DNA of 64,000 nt from Myxocyprinus asiaticus (GCF_019703515.2 NC_059373.1:17684281-17748280), one strand, 5' to 3'. Positions 1 to 26,963 are shown, numbered from the stretch's first letter. The notes: a model not told the origin generated them from the sequence alone. Numbers and translations are program-made.

Positions 1-113
1 TGTCGGCATTGTATCGGCCTATCGGCCACCCTGCTTTCTGGATATAGGTATCGGCCATTAAAAAAAACCATATCGGGGGGCCTGGGTAACACAGTGAGTA
101 CTGACGCTGTCAG
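1..113. repeat. Repeat edge: TATCGG-rich element end plus SINE head fragment
   Basis: Positions 1-76 are rich in TATCGGCC-type words, like the termini of a common teleost interspersed repeat (a related end occurs at 10424-10450). At 76-113 a short stretch matches the head of the tRNA-derived SINE seen in full at 53755 (GGGGGCCTGGGTA at 77-89). The remaining bases to 398 show no gene; they are probably rad21 intron 1, since the first coding exon opens with an acceptor at 397-398. Confidence 0.45.
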
Positions 114-426
114 AAAGAGGGTGGAAAATTATCATGTTTCATAAATATATGACTGTTGTCTGTGCAAATAAACTTTACAAATATTATAAGTGAACCTCAA
201 GGAACAAAAAAAGTCATGTCATAACCCCTTTAAAATGTAGTTTCATTGGGGCAGCTTAATGAAGTCAGGTTGATTCAGTTATTTCAATATTATTTAATCA
301 TTTTTTACTTGAATAAAACCAGTTAATTTAGATGTTACCACATGAAGCAACATTTTTAGGTTACCATGTACCTAACAGCAACCCTATTTTTTCTGCAGGT
401 TCAGCATCCCCACCACCTCAGTTTGA

Positions 427-14687
<14,261 letters not shown>

Positions 14688-15272
14688 ACTCTTTACAGTC
14701 AACACCGGCAGGTTTTTTGTTTTTGTTTTTTTATGTTTTTGTTTGAATATAATGTGTTATGTATATCTGTGCTCGTGCATTTTTATGCATACTACATGTG
14801 CTCTCTGTTACACATGCAACAGAAAAAAAAAAAGTGCTTCTTACTGCAGTTTCTCAGTACAAGCATGAACTTTGGACATATTTTTGAAAATATTGTTGAA
14901 GACAAAAAATAAATGGTAACAATTTAGTGGGGAAAGAAATTGTTTTTAGATACAATATGGGAAAAAAAAAAAAAAACTTTTATGTTCTTAGAGTTACAGA
15001 TCACCCAAATACAGATGCTTATTTGTATGGGAATCGTCAAAAATGTTGGTATGTTTTCATAGGACAGTAAAAAATCATTGCAGTGAAGATCCATAGCTGT
15101 GGTGTGCTTTGAGGTGTGTTCTCTTCAGTCATTAAGTTTTTGAGATGCTATTTTATATTATTTATTGGCAAGGTTGCATCATTTTGCATGCTTTGAAGTA
15201 CATGTTGACAAATGCAACATATTTGTGTTTACTTTCGTGAAAGTGTTTGCTTTATTGTTTTAACTTAATAAA
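14688..15272 (+). other. rad21 3' untranslated region with polyadenylation signals
   Basis: After the TAG at 14685-14687 no further coding sequence follows. AATAAA hexamers occur at 14908-14913 and 15267-15272 on the gene strand, and further ones occur downstream (about 15577). The true cleavage site cannot be chosen from sequence alone. The stretch 15273-15960 is AT-rich and holds nothing else I recognise. Confidence 0.45.
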
Positions 15273-15977
15273 ATGGCGTTTTAGCTAAATATATATTTTT
15301 TAAATATAGTGAGGAAGAGTATTGTCCTAGTGTTAACCCATTCCGTTTTTTTGTTTGTTTGTTTGTTTGCAAACAAAACTACTACACTAACAATACATTT
15401 GTTCTAAAGCTGCCCTGACTTTTAATGTTGTGAACATTGATCCAAAGGCAGCTTCAGATTTGCTAGTAATCCATAAAATAATTTAAACAAACTTATTGTT
15501 ATACTGTGATATGCACTGGTTGTAAAGATATTTTTTGTGAGAGCGCTTTTTGAAACAGTCCATAGTCATTTTTGTAATAAAAGAAAAGTTCATTGGTCTT
15601 TGTTTTTTTTTAATGTAACTTTATGTACTTTATGAAAGCAGCTTGTAGTGTGTTATATTTAAAATGTTGTTATATAAATGGCAATGCTCTGTTTGATATG
15701 TCACATCTGATATGGTTAATCAGTTACCACGATCTGTTACAGTCCATACAGTCCTTTATTTAAAATGCAATGAAAACTTGTTTTCATTTTCAAAGTACAA
15801 CAATACATAATACTGGTAATAATAACAGGCATTATCATTAAAGCTATTTGTTACACATAATCTGTTGTCATTTGCTTGTATCCCTGATTATTGATAAAAC
15901 CGTATTGTGTAATTTTTGTAATAAAAGGTAATTAAAGAATCCTGTGGCGTGAATAGATTGACCGTATTAAAACCAAT

Positions 15978-15993
15978 ACACTAGGGGGCGCTG
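15978..15993 (+). promoter_or_regulatory. CTCF-like motif between rad21 and mterf3
   Basis: ACACTAGGGGGCGCTG matches the CTCF core pattern (CCASYAGRKGGCRC) at nearly every position. It stands just upstream of the presumed mterf3 first exon. Inference from motif only; occupancy is not visible in sequence. Confidence 0.5.
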
Positions 15994-16213
15994 CGACTTT
16001 ATTTGCTTTTGCGACTCACCAGCGAAGAATAAAACTGGAAACACATGAACGCGTTGTCCGGACTTATGCGCTGCTACAGAAATCAGGTAACTTTTTAAAA
16101 TTATATGACATACACAATATCGTAACCTGAAAATGTTGTCTCTGCTCTCACTGTCTCATAATGTTGTCAATCATACACACTGAAATACTGTGTGTAGAAC
16201 GTGTATATAAGCC

Positions 16214-16218
<5 letters not shown>

Positions 16219-16274
<56 letters not shown>

Positions 16275-16421
16275 CATATTTATCTATCAGCCATAAAACC
16301 ACAACATATTTTTCATAATCGTTTTTGTAAAGAGCAACACATAATCTACAAGCTTGTTAAAGTGCCAGTGTTGTTTTGTCATAATTTTTAGCAATTAATT
16401 TTTATATAAAGTTTGAATACA

Positions 16422-16469
<48 letters not shown>

Positions 16470-16475
16470 GTACTG

Positions 16476-16525
<50 letters not shown>

Positions 16526-17039
16526 AAAGTTGTAGGCACTTGTGAAAAACTTTCAAAATGAGGATTTCTTGAAAAAAAATAATGACATAAATAGTTTTCA
16601 TTTATCAATTTCATCATACAAAGTCCAGTAAACATAAAAAAGCGAAATCAATATTTGGTGTGACCACCTTTGCCTTCAAAACAGCACCAGTTCTCCTAGG
16701 TACACCTGGACACAGTTTTTCTTGGTTGTTGGCAAATAGGATGTTCCAAGCTTCTTGGAGAATTTGCCACAGTTCTTCTATCTATTTCGGCTGTCTCAAT
16801 TGCTTCTGTCTCTTCTTGTAATCCCAGACTGACTCAATATTCAGTGGGGGGCTCTGTGGGGACCATGCCATCTGTTGCAGGGCTCCCTGTTATTCTATTC
16901 TATTCTATTTGCAAAAGTAATGTTTGGGAGTATAAAATGTATATTTCCTATTGACACACAAAAGCTGAAAATATAAATGACCATCTTAAGACAAATGTTT
17001 TTGTGAAACATCTTATGTGCCTAAGACTTTTGCACAGTA

Positions 17040-17093
<54 letters not shown>
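16219..17093. repeat. (TA)n cluster enclosing Tc1-type MITE, mterf3 intron 1
   Basis: TA runs at about 16219-16275, 16427-16462 and 16479-16521, and a (GT)n-(TA)n run at 17043-17093, surround the Tc1-type element at 16521-17042. This is the same arrangement as the first copy in rad21 intron 8. Confidence 0.85.
16521..17042 (+). mobile_element. Tc1-type non-autonomous element, copy 2 (inverted relative to copy 1)
   Basis: The right end ACTTTTGCACAGTACTG is the family's terminal repeat. The left end (AGTAAAAGTTGTAGGCACTT) is diverged. The interior matches copy 1 (5772-6293) in reverse complement across its whole length, including CCAAGCTTCTTGGAGAATTT and TTCTATTCTATTCTATTT. No intact transposase. 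Confidence 0.75.
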
Positions 17094-17099
<6 letters not shown>

Positions 17100-17358
17100 A
17101 ATTAATATGTTGGCACAATCATTATTTGTCAATAAAACTAAATTTAACTGGCATAAGACTTTAGTACAAATGTTTTTTAAGGTCCTGAGAAACATAAATT
17201 CAGTCAAATGTTTCCAAACTTATAACTGGCAGTGTATTTGCTCAATAATATGTTATCAGATGTTATGTAGTAATAGTAATTATATAATAATAATTTTTAT
17301 AACAATAACATAACACACTATTTTTATTACACACAGGAAACCCCTGTTTCGAGTCATC

Positions 17359-19927
17359 ATGCATCTTCGTCAACGATGTGTGAATCTGTTTTGCACAAAA
17401 CCATTATCTTCAGCTCTCCAGCATTCGACACACATTCTGCGTCAACCCTCACATCACACCATAATGACAGCACTGCTTCAACACAGCCACAAACAGGTCC
17501 CAGTCCACACTCTCCCACGGAGATACAGTAGAGAGACATGGAGACCATGCGGAATACGCTACTTCATGGACCAGCATGCTGCATCACCAAATATTCCAAA
17601 TAATAACAGCAATCTTACACAGAAAGACGATGCAAGTCATCCTATTCTATTGGAAAATTCTGACTTGCAACAAATATCAAGCCAAATATCTCTCTCTGAT
17701 AGTCAAAATATTGGTATGTAACTCTCTTAGGTATTTAAACATTTTAAGATGTTTAAAGAAATGCAACTAATTTTTGAATTTGATATTATTTTGACTGATC
17801 TGCTTTGTTTTTTTGTAAATAAACACTCATTCTAATAAAATAAACTATATACAGTACAAATATACTGTATATAAACACTGTTATGCTAAAATATACACAC
17901 ATTTATTTTCTACAGGTTTGGATGCAGTTGTGCGGCCTTCTCCATTACAGGAAATGAGTGAGGAAGAAGCAGTACAAATCCAAGTTCCTTCAGCCCTTCC
18001 TCCAGTCTCTTTTACACTAAGACCGTATGTGGATAAATCAGAAACTCTCAGCAGACTGGTTCAGCTTGGTATGCCTCATACCTGTTGAGTTAGTTATGTT
18101 GGATTCTTTGAGATTTGTCTAACTTTCTGGTCAATTTGCAGGTGTGGACCTCTGGAAACTAGAGCAGAGACCCAATGTGGGCTCCATGCTGGTAAGGCTA
18201 GACTTCCATGATGATGTTGCACCCAGGCTACTCTTCCTCAAAGATCTGGGAGTTGAGGAGTCTAAACTGGGCTCACTGCTCACCAAGAACCCCTTCATCC
18301 TTACAGAACACCTGGAAAACCTTGAAGCCAGGTCAGAGGGGAAATTAACTGCATGTTTGCTTCACACAAAATCATATGTAAACCTGTTGTGTGACATTTA
18401 GCATATTATAATGATCTGCTTGAGTAAATTTGACATCAAATAGATTCTCCCTCTCTTCTTATAGCATTTGATTTTTTTTGTTTAAAACCTTGAACCTTAA
18501 GATTAGTTATTGCAATAGTTAATATTGAACTAACAATGTACAGTACAATATAAATTAACTTTAACCAAGACTAATAAATGCTGTAAGAATAATTATTGTT
18601 TATTGGTAGTTCATGCTACCTAATCCTTTAAATAATGTCAACATATAGAACCTTATTGTAAAGTGTTTTGAACTTTCTAGAATTGGAGTACCTGCATCAT
18701 TCAGACGGCCTAATTTTTATAATTTTATATTGATAATAGTTTGACTTATGGCACTGCATTCTTAAGCTTGCTCTGTCTCTTTGGCCTATTGCTTTAAATT
18801 GAAAGGGTGTCCTATCTGAAGTCAAAGAAGTTCAGTATGCAGTCTGTAGCTGTCATGGTGAGCAAAGCTCCATACCTGCTCAACTTTAGTGTCGAGAGGC
18901 TGGACAATCGGCTTTGTTTTTTCCAGCAGCAGTTGGGTCTCAGTGCTGAGAAGGTGAAGTTGCATTACATATATTCAATAAATTTAAATATGCACACCAC
19001 CCGTCGGCATTTGCAGAAGAGCCACACATACCATTGATTTTATGTATTTATTTTTTTCTTCAATTTATGCTTCCAGACTCGAAATGTTGTAACTCGTCTA
19101 CCAAAACTACTGTGTGGCAGTTTAGAGCCAATTAAGGAGAATCTAAAGGTCTGATGCACACTTTGTCTGTTTGGCATTCTTAATTTCTTTAATTGTGATA
19201 TTGTGGTGTTTGACTGTGACACAATCACTCCGTTTTCTTTCCAAGGTTTGTGAACTGGAGTTTGGCTTTCGTGGAAATGAAATACAGCAGATTGTCACCA
19301 CAGTTCCTAAAGTTCTAATTGCTAATAAAAGAAAACTCACCCAAATATTTGACTTGGTTCACAACACCATGGGCGTTCCACACTCTCTTATTGCAAAGTT
19401 TCCACAGGTACAAATTATTTCTTTCACACTGGTTTCAACCAAAACTGCTTAGTAACAAGTATACTGTATAACCCAAATTTAGAGTTTCAGTTTGATAGAG
19501 TTGTGATTACTATTATTACGTGGAGCTAGGATTATGTAATGACATTAAAACATGCAACTTTAGCTTGGTGTTTAGCATATTTAGCATTTTCAAAGAAGAA
19601 CTATCGTAGACTGCTATATTAAATTCTAAAGCTTGTCTTCGTGCTGTTTTCCATACACTGTTTACCTTGTGTGTTTGTTTTTTATTTAACTTCCTAATTA
19701 CTTTTACTGACTTGATTTTATTCTCCCAAAAGGTCCTTAATGCAAAATTTCTTCGCATCAAGGAGCGACACTTGTTCCTTGAGTACTTAGGAAGGGCCCA
19801 GTACCAACCATCGCAACCCAACTACATCTCTTTGGATCGATTGGTCTTCCTGCCTGATGAGATTTTCTGCTCTGAAGTAGCATTAGCCACTCTTGACGAT
19901 TTTGAAAGATTTCAGAAAACTTTGTAA
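17359..19927 (+). CDS. mterf3: Mitochondrial transcription termination factor 3, complete
   Basis: mTERF-family protein of the mitochondrial matrix; family members modulate mtDNA transcription and ribosome assembly. Coding exons 17359-17713, 17916-18068, 18142-18331, 18806-18953, 19077-19148, 19246-19407 and 19733-19927 give about 424 residues with all phases closing (human about 417). The N-terminal 110 residues are basic and hydrophilic, start [11 protein letters not shown], and fit a mitochondrial targeting leader. The mTERF repeat region follows, with family blocks [56 protein letters not shown] and [11 protein letters not shown] chose the ATG at 17359 because it is the first one in frame with the conserved body; a leader exon probably ends at 16086. 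Next gene downstream, uqcrb, is in the same orientation. Confidence 0.94.
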
Positions 19928-20247
19928 ATGTACAGAATTTTCATAATCAGTTGATACTGATTATTGCAAATATTTCATAAATACACATTTAAAAATGTAA
20001 TTGCCCTTGTTTATTTTATTAATTTGTGTTAATTTCATCTTTGTTTTAATTTCATCTTGTGTTTATGTATTCAAGCATAGTAAGTACAATTTATTTTTTA
20101 TTTATTTGCAAAAACACCATTTGTTGAGTCTCTTATATCCATTAAGTGCATTCCATTTATGATGATTAGAAACCAAGGTTAAATGACTGAAACAACAAAA
20201 AACATTACTCACTTTGAAAGGTCATACCAATACGAACATCTTAGCCC

Positions 20248-20571
20248 AGGGGTTTTCAAACTAGATTTAATTTAGATTATTATATTCTGTTGACAACCAT
20301 AGTCGGGGGGGGGGGGGATGAAGATCTAAATTATGTTTATTTCTCCTTCCTTGTAAAGTTCAAGGAAACTATGGATTTCTATCTATCTCTTTTTTTTTTT
20401 TTTTGGCTTTATACCATGGCAAAATAGAAGCCAATTATTTAATTTTGCAAATATCATCATGATTACAATTTTTTACACACAGTATAAATAAAAAATATAT
20501 AGCTGCCTTTTATATTTTAGGAAGGGGGTCATTAGCAAGGGGATCCTCATATTTGTGAGTTTGAAAACCCA
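20248..20571. mobile_element. hAT-like MITE with CAGGGGTTTTCAAACT ends
   Basis: The left end CAGGGGTTTTCAAACT is mirrored by AGTTTGAAAACCCACG on the right (12-13 of 16 match). That terminus is typical of hAT elements. The interior has a G run (20305-20318) and a T run (20391-20404). No coding capacity. Lies between mterf3 and uqcrb. Confidence 0.5.
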
Positions 20572-20832
20572 CGTCTTAGCCAATCCCACTGTTTTAATGC
20601 ATTTAATGTTTTGCTTAAGATTTTTTGAGCTTATATTGTGTTACTACTTACACACCACACTACTTTATACTGTTACTTATACAGACTAAGTTTACGTTTA
20701 AATTGTAAAACAAAGAAAAAAGGTAAACAAAACGGTTACAAGTCATAAATGGAGAAAAGTGTAACCAGATATTTTCAATAGGCCTACAGAAAAAGTCAAT
20801 AAGAAAAAAACAGAAAAGGTCACAAATACATT

Positions 20833-20915
<83 letters not shown>

Positions 20916-21411
20916 GCTAAAAAATAAATAAATAAATGGGATTATCTTAAATATTTGACATTGTGTCAACCAGTAACCCCACGCCATTCCCCAGCCCCAA
21001 CAGGCCAGGGTCCTTTTATAAATATTTTAATCCAAATTGAGTCAAAGGCACAGTTCTTATTGCTTTCAAGTTTTTTTTAAAGTTCAATAGATTCCAAATA
21101 CATTTTCATTTCATGTTTGAACTTCGAAAAGCTTTTGGAGAATTTGCATTTGTGAATATGGTATTTTGCTAACAGAAAAAAGGTTCATGATATTTTTTTC
21201 ACATTTGTGAAAACCGAAGATGACATTTCTATAAATAAATACAAAATTAGGAGTTACATAACACCTAATAAAATCAAGAATGTCACACCAAAATTTCACT
21301 GCAGAAGGACAATTCCAGAACAGATCAGAGAACAGTTTCAACCCCATGCCACAGTGCGGAATGAAGCGAAAAGAATTGCGCAATCACCGGATGAAACGTC
21401 ACAGTCACATC
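20572..21411. other. Intergenic mterf3-uqcrb, AT-rich with (GT)n(TA)n
   Basis: A compound (GT)n-(TA)n microsatellite fills about 20832-20912. The rest is AT-rich. A stretch around 21110-21360 resembles decayed repeat sequence with scattered short open frames (for instance CPSAVKFWCDILDF on the minus strand, of a LINE reverse-transcriptase style, weakly supported). No gene is called. Confidence 0.35.
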
Positions 21412-21430
21412 TCCCACAATCCTGCACTGC
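21412..21430 (-). promoter_or_regulatory. ZNF143/SBS-like element at the uqcrb start
   Basis: CTCCCACAATCCTGCACTGC lies about 15 bases before the uqcrb ATG and resembles the SBS motif (TCCCAGMATGCAYTGCG) frequent in TATA-less housekeeping and nuclear-encoded mitochondrial promoters. Motif resemblance only. Confidence 0.3.
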
Positions 21431-21444
21431 ATTAGCGATCAGAA

Positions 21445-24400
21445 ATGGCGTCGAGGGCACCAGGTAAAATGTTGTCGTGATTAATATGATCGTTTAATCA
21501 AGATGCTGATTATTTGCATTTACTGACATCATTTAAAATGTCTTTTTAAAAATGTCTGCATTCTATGCGTTCATAACCAATGTTTGTTGACGCAGTGGCT
21601 TGTTTTGATAGTGAATCACTGATGTCCTCTACTGTATGTCCCCTGTCCGCACTAGCGCGTGAACCTTTCGAATCGTCTAATGTCATTTTTGCCATTGATT
21701 ATATTCGATGTCCATTTTAAGCTGATTTAAATATGCTTATTTATTGTATTTTTGGTCTAAGTGTTAAACAGATGTATTTATTAATAGATAAATGATCCCT
21801 GATTCACTCTCTGATAGTTAGCCGTGTATAAAGTGGGTTATTAAGACAGTCCACATCTCATCTTGTTGAAGTGAACGTGAAAACGTTTATGTAACTCTTT
21901 CTGCCATAATAACTTGAAGGTTACTCCACACTTGAAGGCTTTAAGTACCATACCCCTTAACTCTTACAAACGTACATGATAATAACTGTCAGTTGATTTA
22001 AAGGACTTGTTCACCCAAAATGAAAACTCTCTCATCATTTACTCACCCTTATGATATACCAGATATGTGTGACTTTCTTTCTTCTGCAGAACACAAACAA
22101 AGATTTTAGAAGAATATTTCAGCTCTGTAGGTCCACACAATGTAAGTTAAAAGGGTCCAAAACATTGAAGCTCCATAGAGCACATAAAAGTTATCCATGC
22201 GACTCCACTGGTTTAATCCTTGTCTTCAGAAGCGATCCAATTGGTTTTGGGTCAGAACAGACCAAAATATGACTCCTTTTTTACTATAAAACTTGATATC
22301 AGCAGTCTCCTTGGCAATCATGATGTCAAGCTCAGTTACATTTCCTAGTGCTTGACACATGCGCAGTGCTCTAGATGGCGCTATAGGAAGTGTAATCGAG
22401 CTTGAAATCATGATCAAGGAAACTGCTTATGTCAAGATGTATAGTGAAAAGGAATTATATTTTGGTCTGTTCTCATGCAAACCCGATTGGATCACTTCAT
22501 AAGACATGAGTTAAACCACTAGAGATGACTGGGTTACTTTTATGCTGCCTTTGTGCTTTTTGAGCTTTAAAGATTTGGCACCCATTCACTTGCATTGTAT
22601 GGACCAACAGAGCTGAGATATTCTTCTACAAATATTTGTGTGCTGCAGAAGAAAGTAAGTCGTACACAACTGGGATGGCATGAGGGTGAGTAAATGATGA
22701 GAGAATTTTCATTTTTGGGGTGAACTATTCCTTTAACTGCGATGTTGTGCTTGAATTGTCTTTTTTGCTTACACCGATTGGTTTCTCTCTTATGTGTCAT
22801 ACCTCTAATTTGTGTGTTATTTTTATTTTCTGTCCCAATACAGCTGCAACCAGCAGGCTCTTGGTGGGCTTCAGGAAATGGTACTATAATGCATGCGGTT
22901 TCAACAAACTTGGTAAGCATTGTCACCTCTTCAAAGTGCACCGTTTACAAATTGTGACCTTTAAGGACTGATAATTAATTTGAAACACACATGTAACAAT
23001 TGATGCCTTATAGGTTTGATGCGGGATGATACCATCTACGAGGACTTGGATGTGAAAGAGGCTGTTCGTCGGCTCCCAGAACCAGTTTACAATGACAGGA
23101 TGTTCCGCATCAAGAGAGCTCTGGATCTGTCAATGAAGCAACAGGTTCTCCCTAAGGACCAGTGGACTAAATATGAGGAGGTGAGGAAGAGTTGCAGTCA
23201 GGGCTTGAAATTGGCTGCAGCTGAGCAAATTTAATTGAATTCATCTCGCGTTCAGCACTTTATAAGCAGAAAATATGCTTTTCCTATCTGACATGTGCAT
23301 TTTCCCTCTGGGACAGCGCAGATCAAAACTTGTGTGGTTCAGTCGGGCTTCACTCGATATAGCGGCAGCCGGCAGAGACCACAAAACTTATGTGACCCAT
23401 TTGAGTTCTACATAGAACGTTCTAGTATTAAGCTCAGTATGGAGGAAGTCGAACCTCTCAAACTGCTAGACAGCCCTGACATTAAACAGCACTGACGAGG
23501 CAAAGAGACAACAGTGTGCCATGCATCAACATCCATTACAAGGTTTTTAAGATATACATTGTCACCCAAACTAAAATGTTATTACTGTAGTAACACTAAC
23601 CGGTATAGATGCAAATAAATAGATTAGGGCAAATCTATAAATCGTAATTTTTATTATTAATAGCCTAATATTTCTCAATGGAATTATTTACTGTGAAACT
23701 GTGACTTTCTGTATGTGTTTAGGCTATTGTTTTTCATAACAAATACTATATTTTTTAGAAAGACCGTCTACATCAGGAGTTCTCCACTGAGGCGGTACCG
23801 CCCACCAGGGGGCGTTCAAAGGATGCCAGGGGGCGCTGAGAGCAAATTAGTAGAGAGGGGGGCATTAGGTTACAAATGGGGGGCGTTTATCTGTCATAAT
23901 AATCAAATCTATCAAGTTCCTCTTTGCATTAAAATGTTTATCTAGACTTGGAGTGTATCAGTTGGTTCTCAATTATACAGGTTGGTACACATTTGTAGCG
24001 CAGGTCATCTGATTTTGAAGTCTAGCGACGTGTGCAATACACAGGCGGAGGCACAACCTCGGCTAATGCATCTGTATGGCACTGTAGATAGATACAGCTC
24101 AATGGACACAGTAGCGCGAGCGCAAAGCTCTTAAACTCACAGTTTTGCAAGAATCAGTGAGAAGCAAGGCGTGAGAAGCAGAAACCATTTGAATTCAGCA
24201 CAGAATTCTACATCACCACCCTCGAATTTTCTATAGTAACACTAACTATACTTTAGGCAGAAATAGTTTGATAGTAAATATTATCATATCACTACTTCAG
24301 TTCTATTAAATTTGTCATAGACTATATTAGGGGAGTGAGGGAATACATTTTTGTTACAACTTATAAATATTTATATTTTGTACTTATTGTTTTTACATGT

Positions 24401-26633
24401 GTTTAGAGTAGGTCTACTGCTTATAATTACAAAAATGCAAAGGGAATGAAGGGGGCATTCACCAAAAAAAGGTTGAGAACCACTGTTCCATGGTCTGACC
24501 TGTGGTAATGGCCTTATTATTACAAATGCCACTGTTAAGAAATGGAAGAGCAACTGTAAACTTTCATAAGGGCAAGTATAATTAAGAATGGTTAAAAGGG
24601 TTTAAATCTGGACTTCCATGGACAAATGGACTTTGAGATGAGTTAAATCATTTGGCCTGTGTCCTGCTAGACTAATGTCTTACTTGTTCAAATACAATGT
24701 CCAAAGAAATGCTTGCAGTTACAGTCTCCAGTTACCATCATCAGTTTTTGTGGCGCGGGGGATTTTGGCTAGTGAAATTGCTTAGGAATATCACTGGCCA
24801 CAGTGACCAGTGAACCAAAAAGTTAATGTCAAGCCCTAGTTGCCGTGGCAATTTTTTTTTACCACTCTGGTGGTTAAAGGCCAACCACTACATGTGAACA
24901 GTGTTCAACGGTGGTTTGAGGGTGGGGGAGTTGGTGCGCACAAATTACTTTTTTATTGTGGACCAGACTTTTAAAAAGTGTGTCATTGAACACAGGATAG
25001 GTATTAAACCCTTTGTAAAATGTCACAAAATACAAAACACCCTAAAAAACATAATAAAAAATACAAATAGTTTGCATTGGTTTTAAAATGTCTTTCTCTT
25101 ATTGCACCATGTAGCCTATCTTATACAAATATCAACAGCTAAAAAATATTACAGAATGTCGAAAATCTGTTAATATAGCTAATCTCGAAAAATCAACATA
25201 ACTAATTATCAGTAAACAGTTGAACAATTAAATTGTTCAGTCCTACCTTGGGTAAAAGCTTTTCAGTTGTCAGATGTTATTAATTATTTCGACAGAAAAA
25301 ATAAAACATTGTCCGGTTTTGAGAGGACCTCACTGGGGTTGTGATGTTTCCAGATGCACTGAATACACGTTCAGGCAATGAAATTACTGTCAAAAAGTTG
25401 TTGTTGTTTTTATAACAAAGACAATATGGAAATAAGCATCATGAGGATAATTAAACAATTCTATAAATAACATTGCAATATATTACCAATTCACTAACAA
25501 AATTTTAGAAGAAAAACCTTGTTGAATAAAACCTTGTCAAATGATTCAGTCATAGTTTTTTGAAGATCGCCCCGTCTGAGCTGCAGGAGCTGAACATTGG
25601 TAAATTGAAGTGCTTAGTGGGTCCATGGACAACTGCACAGACAATGAAGCGAATGCACATCTGAGCTTGTACTAAGTTGCGTGTATCAGCACAGACAATG
25701 ACGCGAATGACCCAGCTGAACTTGAACAAGTATCGCGATATGCGCACTTCACGGAACATTGTGCTGTGTAGTGCAAAATCTCAAGGTCTCCAAAAATTGA
25801 AAATGAATGTGTTTTCTAGCATAAAGAATTGACAGCAGTTACTAAGGATCTAATACTTCACTATGCTCATTATATGCTATTATTTCATGAATTTATTTCA
25901 GGTTTTCATAAGGTCTTATACTGTAAGTTGATGCATTTATGTGCACATCTCCGCTGGTGGGGCGGGTGTCACAGAGATCCTAGCAGCCGTTGAATTTATA
26001 GCACAATGATGTACTGATGGAATAGTTAGGTCTGTTTGGTCTTTAGCTTCTTATTTTTTAACATGACATATTCAATTTGTGTTTCTGTTCAAAACCGAAA
26101 CATTCTCCAAAAATGTTCCACTTTTATGACATGCATCTCAACAACACATTTTCTGATGATTTTAACCAAGCAGAAATAAGAATCTAAAATACAAAGAAAC
26201 CCTAAAGGTTTTCTTTCTTCCGTGGACCAAAAAAAATGTTTGGTAGAATGGCTAGGCATGTCTTTCACTTAAAATGAATGTGTTGAGGTCCAGATACGAC
26301 ACATGCCCACCAAAATAATAAATCATAAAAGTAGTTCAAACGACTTTAGCGTTAAATTCCAAGGGTTCTGAAGCCATATGATAGCTTTATGTGAAATGTT
26401 AAGTCATTCACTCTAGTAATCTTCCACTATGCCATGGCTCTTAAACTTTTACAATATTCAGAATTTTCATTGTTTCATTGAACTATTCCTTGAATGTAAA
26501 ATCTCTGCTTCTGATATAAGATGTTTTCACCTGCTTTTAATTTCATTTCTTGTAGGACGTACGCTACCTTGAGCCCTATCTTGTTGAGGTTGTTCGTGAA
26601 AGGAAGGAGAAAGAAGAGTGGCTGAAAAAGTAG
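21445..26633 (+). CDS. uqcrb: Cytochrome b-c1 complex subunit 7 (UQCRB), complete
   Basis: Small subunit of respiratory complex III on the matrix side of the inner mitochondrial membrane, near the ubiquinone site. Four exons: 21445-21463, 22844-22912, 23014-23180 and 26556-26633. Phases close to 110 residues plus stop (human 111). The product starts [20 protein letters not shown], contains [20 protein letters not shown] and [18 protein letters not shown], and ends KEEWLKK. The very short first exon carries only MASRAP and one base. Intron 1 holds a MITE (21998-22736) and intron 3 a hAT-like element and a hAT fossil. A likely poly(A) signal ATTAAA lies at 26727-26732. Confidence 0.96.
21998..22736. 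mobile_element. Long-inverted-repeat MITE (TTCACCC family), near-complete copy
   Basis: It begins AAAGGACTTGTTCACCCAAA and ends TTTGGGGTGAACTATTCCTT, so both termini survive. Mirrored inner blocks include CTCATCATTTACTCACC / GGTGAGTAAATGATGAG and the TGGCGCTATAGGAAGTG centre that also occurs in the rad21 intron copy (2395). Sits in uqcrb intron 1. Confidence 0.75.
23772..24486. mobile_element. hAT-like non-autonomous element carrying two CTCF-like motifs
   Basis: The left end CAGGAGTTCTCCACTG and the inverted right end (AAGGTTGAGAACCACTG on the plus strand) are of the CAGNGGTTCTC hAT type. Near the left end, CCACCAGGGGGCGT (23802-23815) and TGCCAGGGGGCGCTG (23824-23838) both fit the CTCF core. 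No coding frame. Lies in uqcrb intron 3. Confidence 0.55.
25262..25372 (-). pseudogene. hAT transposase C-terminal dimerisation fragment
   Basis: Read on the minus strand from about 25372 downwards, the peptide [18 protein letters not shown] is the signature of the hAT-family C-terminal dimerisation region (family pattern S-ERVFS-G--IT--RSSL). The reading decays soon after. The surrounding 24500-25800 has no other recognisable transposase part. An old remnant in uqcrb intron 3. Confidence 0.5.
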
Positions 26634-26963
26634 GGTGAACGCAATGAGGCTGAAGCTCCGATATGGTGTGATGTCTGGTGTCTTGTATTTAAGAGAAAAT
26701 GTATTATGTGATGAGTAGCAGTACTCATTAAAATTTCCTTTGACAAAATGCCTGTTGTTCGTTTCTTTAATTTTGTTGAAACTTTAATTGTTCCTTGCTT
26801 GGATTTTGTGTACTTTAAATTTAATAAGTCAGGGCAACATTTTTTCCAGTCATGTCATTTTCCCAAAGAATATCTTTCAACCACATAGACTGAGATGTAC
26901 AATGAATTCAAAAGCAAAGACAATTTCATTATTTTAAAAGAATTCATTTGCCATTTTTATGTA

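Larger units (their letters stand above)
16045..17531 (+). other. Upstream ORF overlapping the mterf3 start (split by intron 1)
   Basis: A presumed 5' exon ends with AAATCAG followed by GTAACT (donor at 16087). It contains an ATG at 16045. Joined to the acceptor at 17335-17336, this frame runs 14 codons in the first exon and 64 in the second, ending in TAG at 17529-17531. It thus covers the mterf3 ATG (17359) in another frame. The exon 1 boundary is inferred from splice signals only. Confidence 0.4.
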
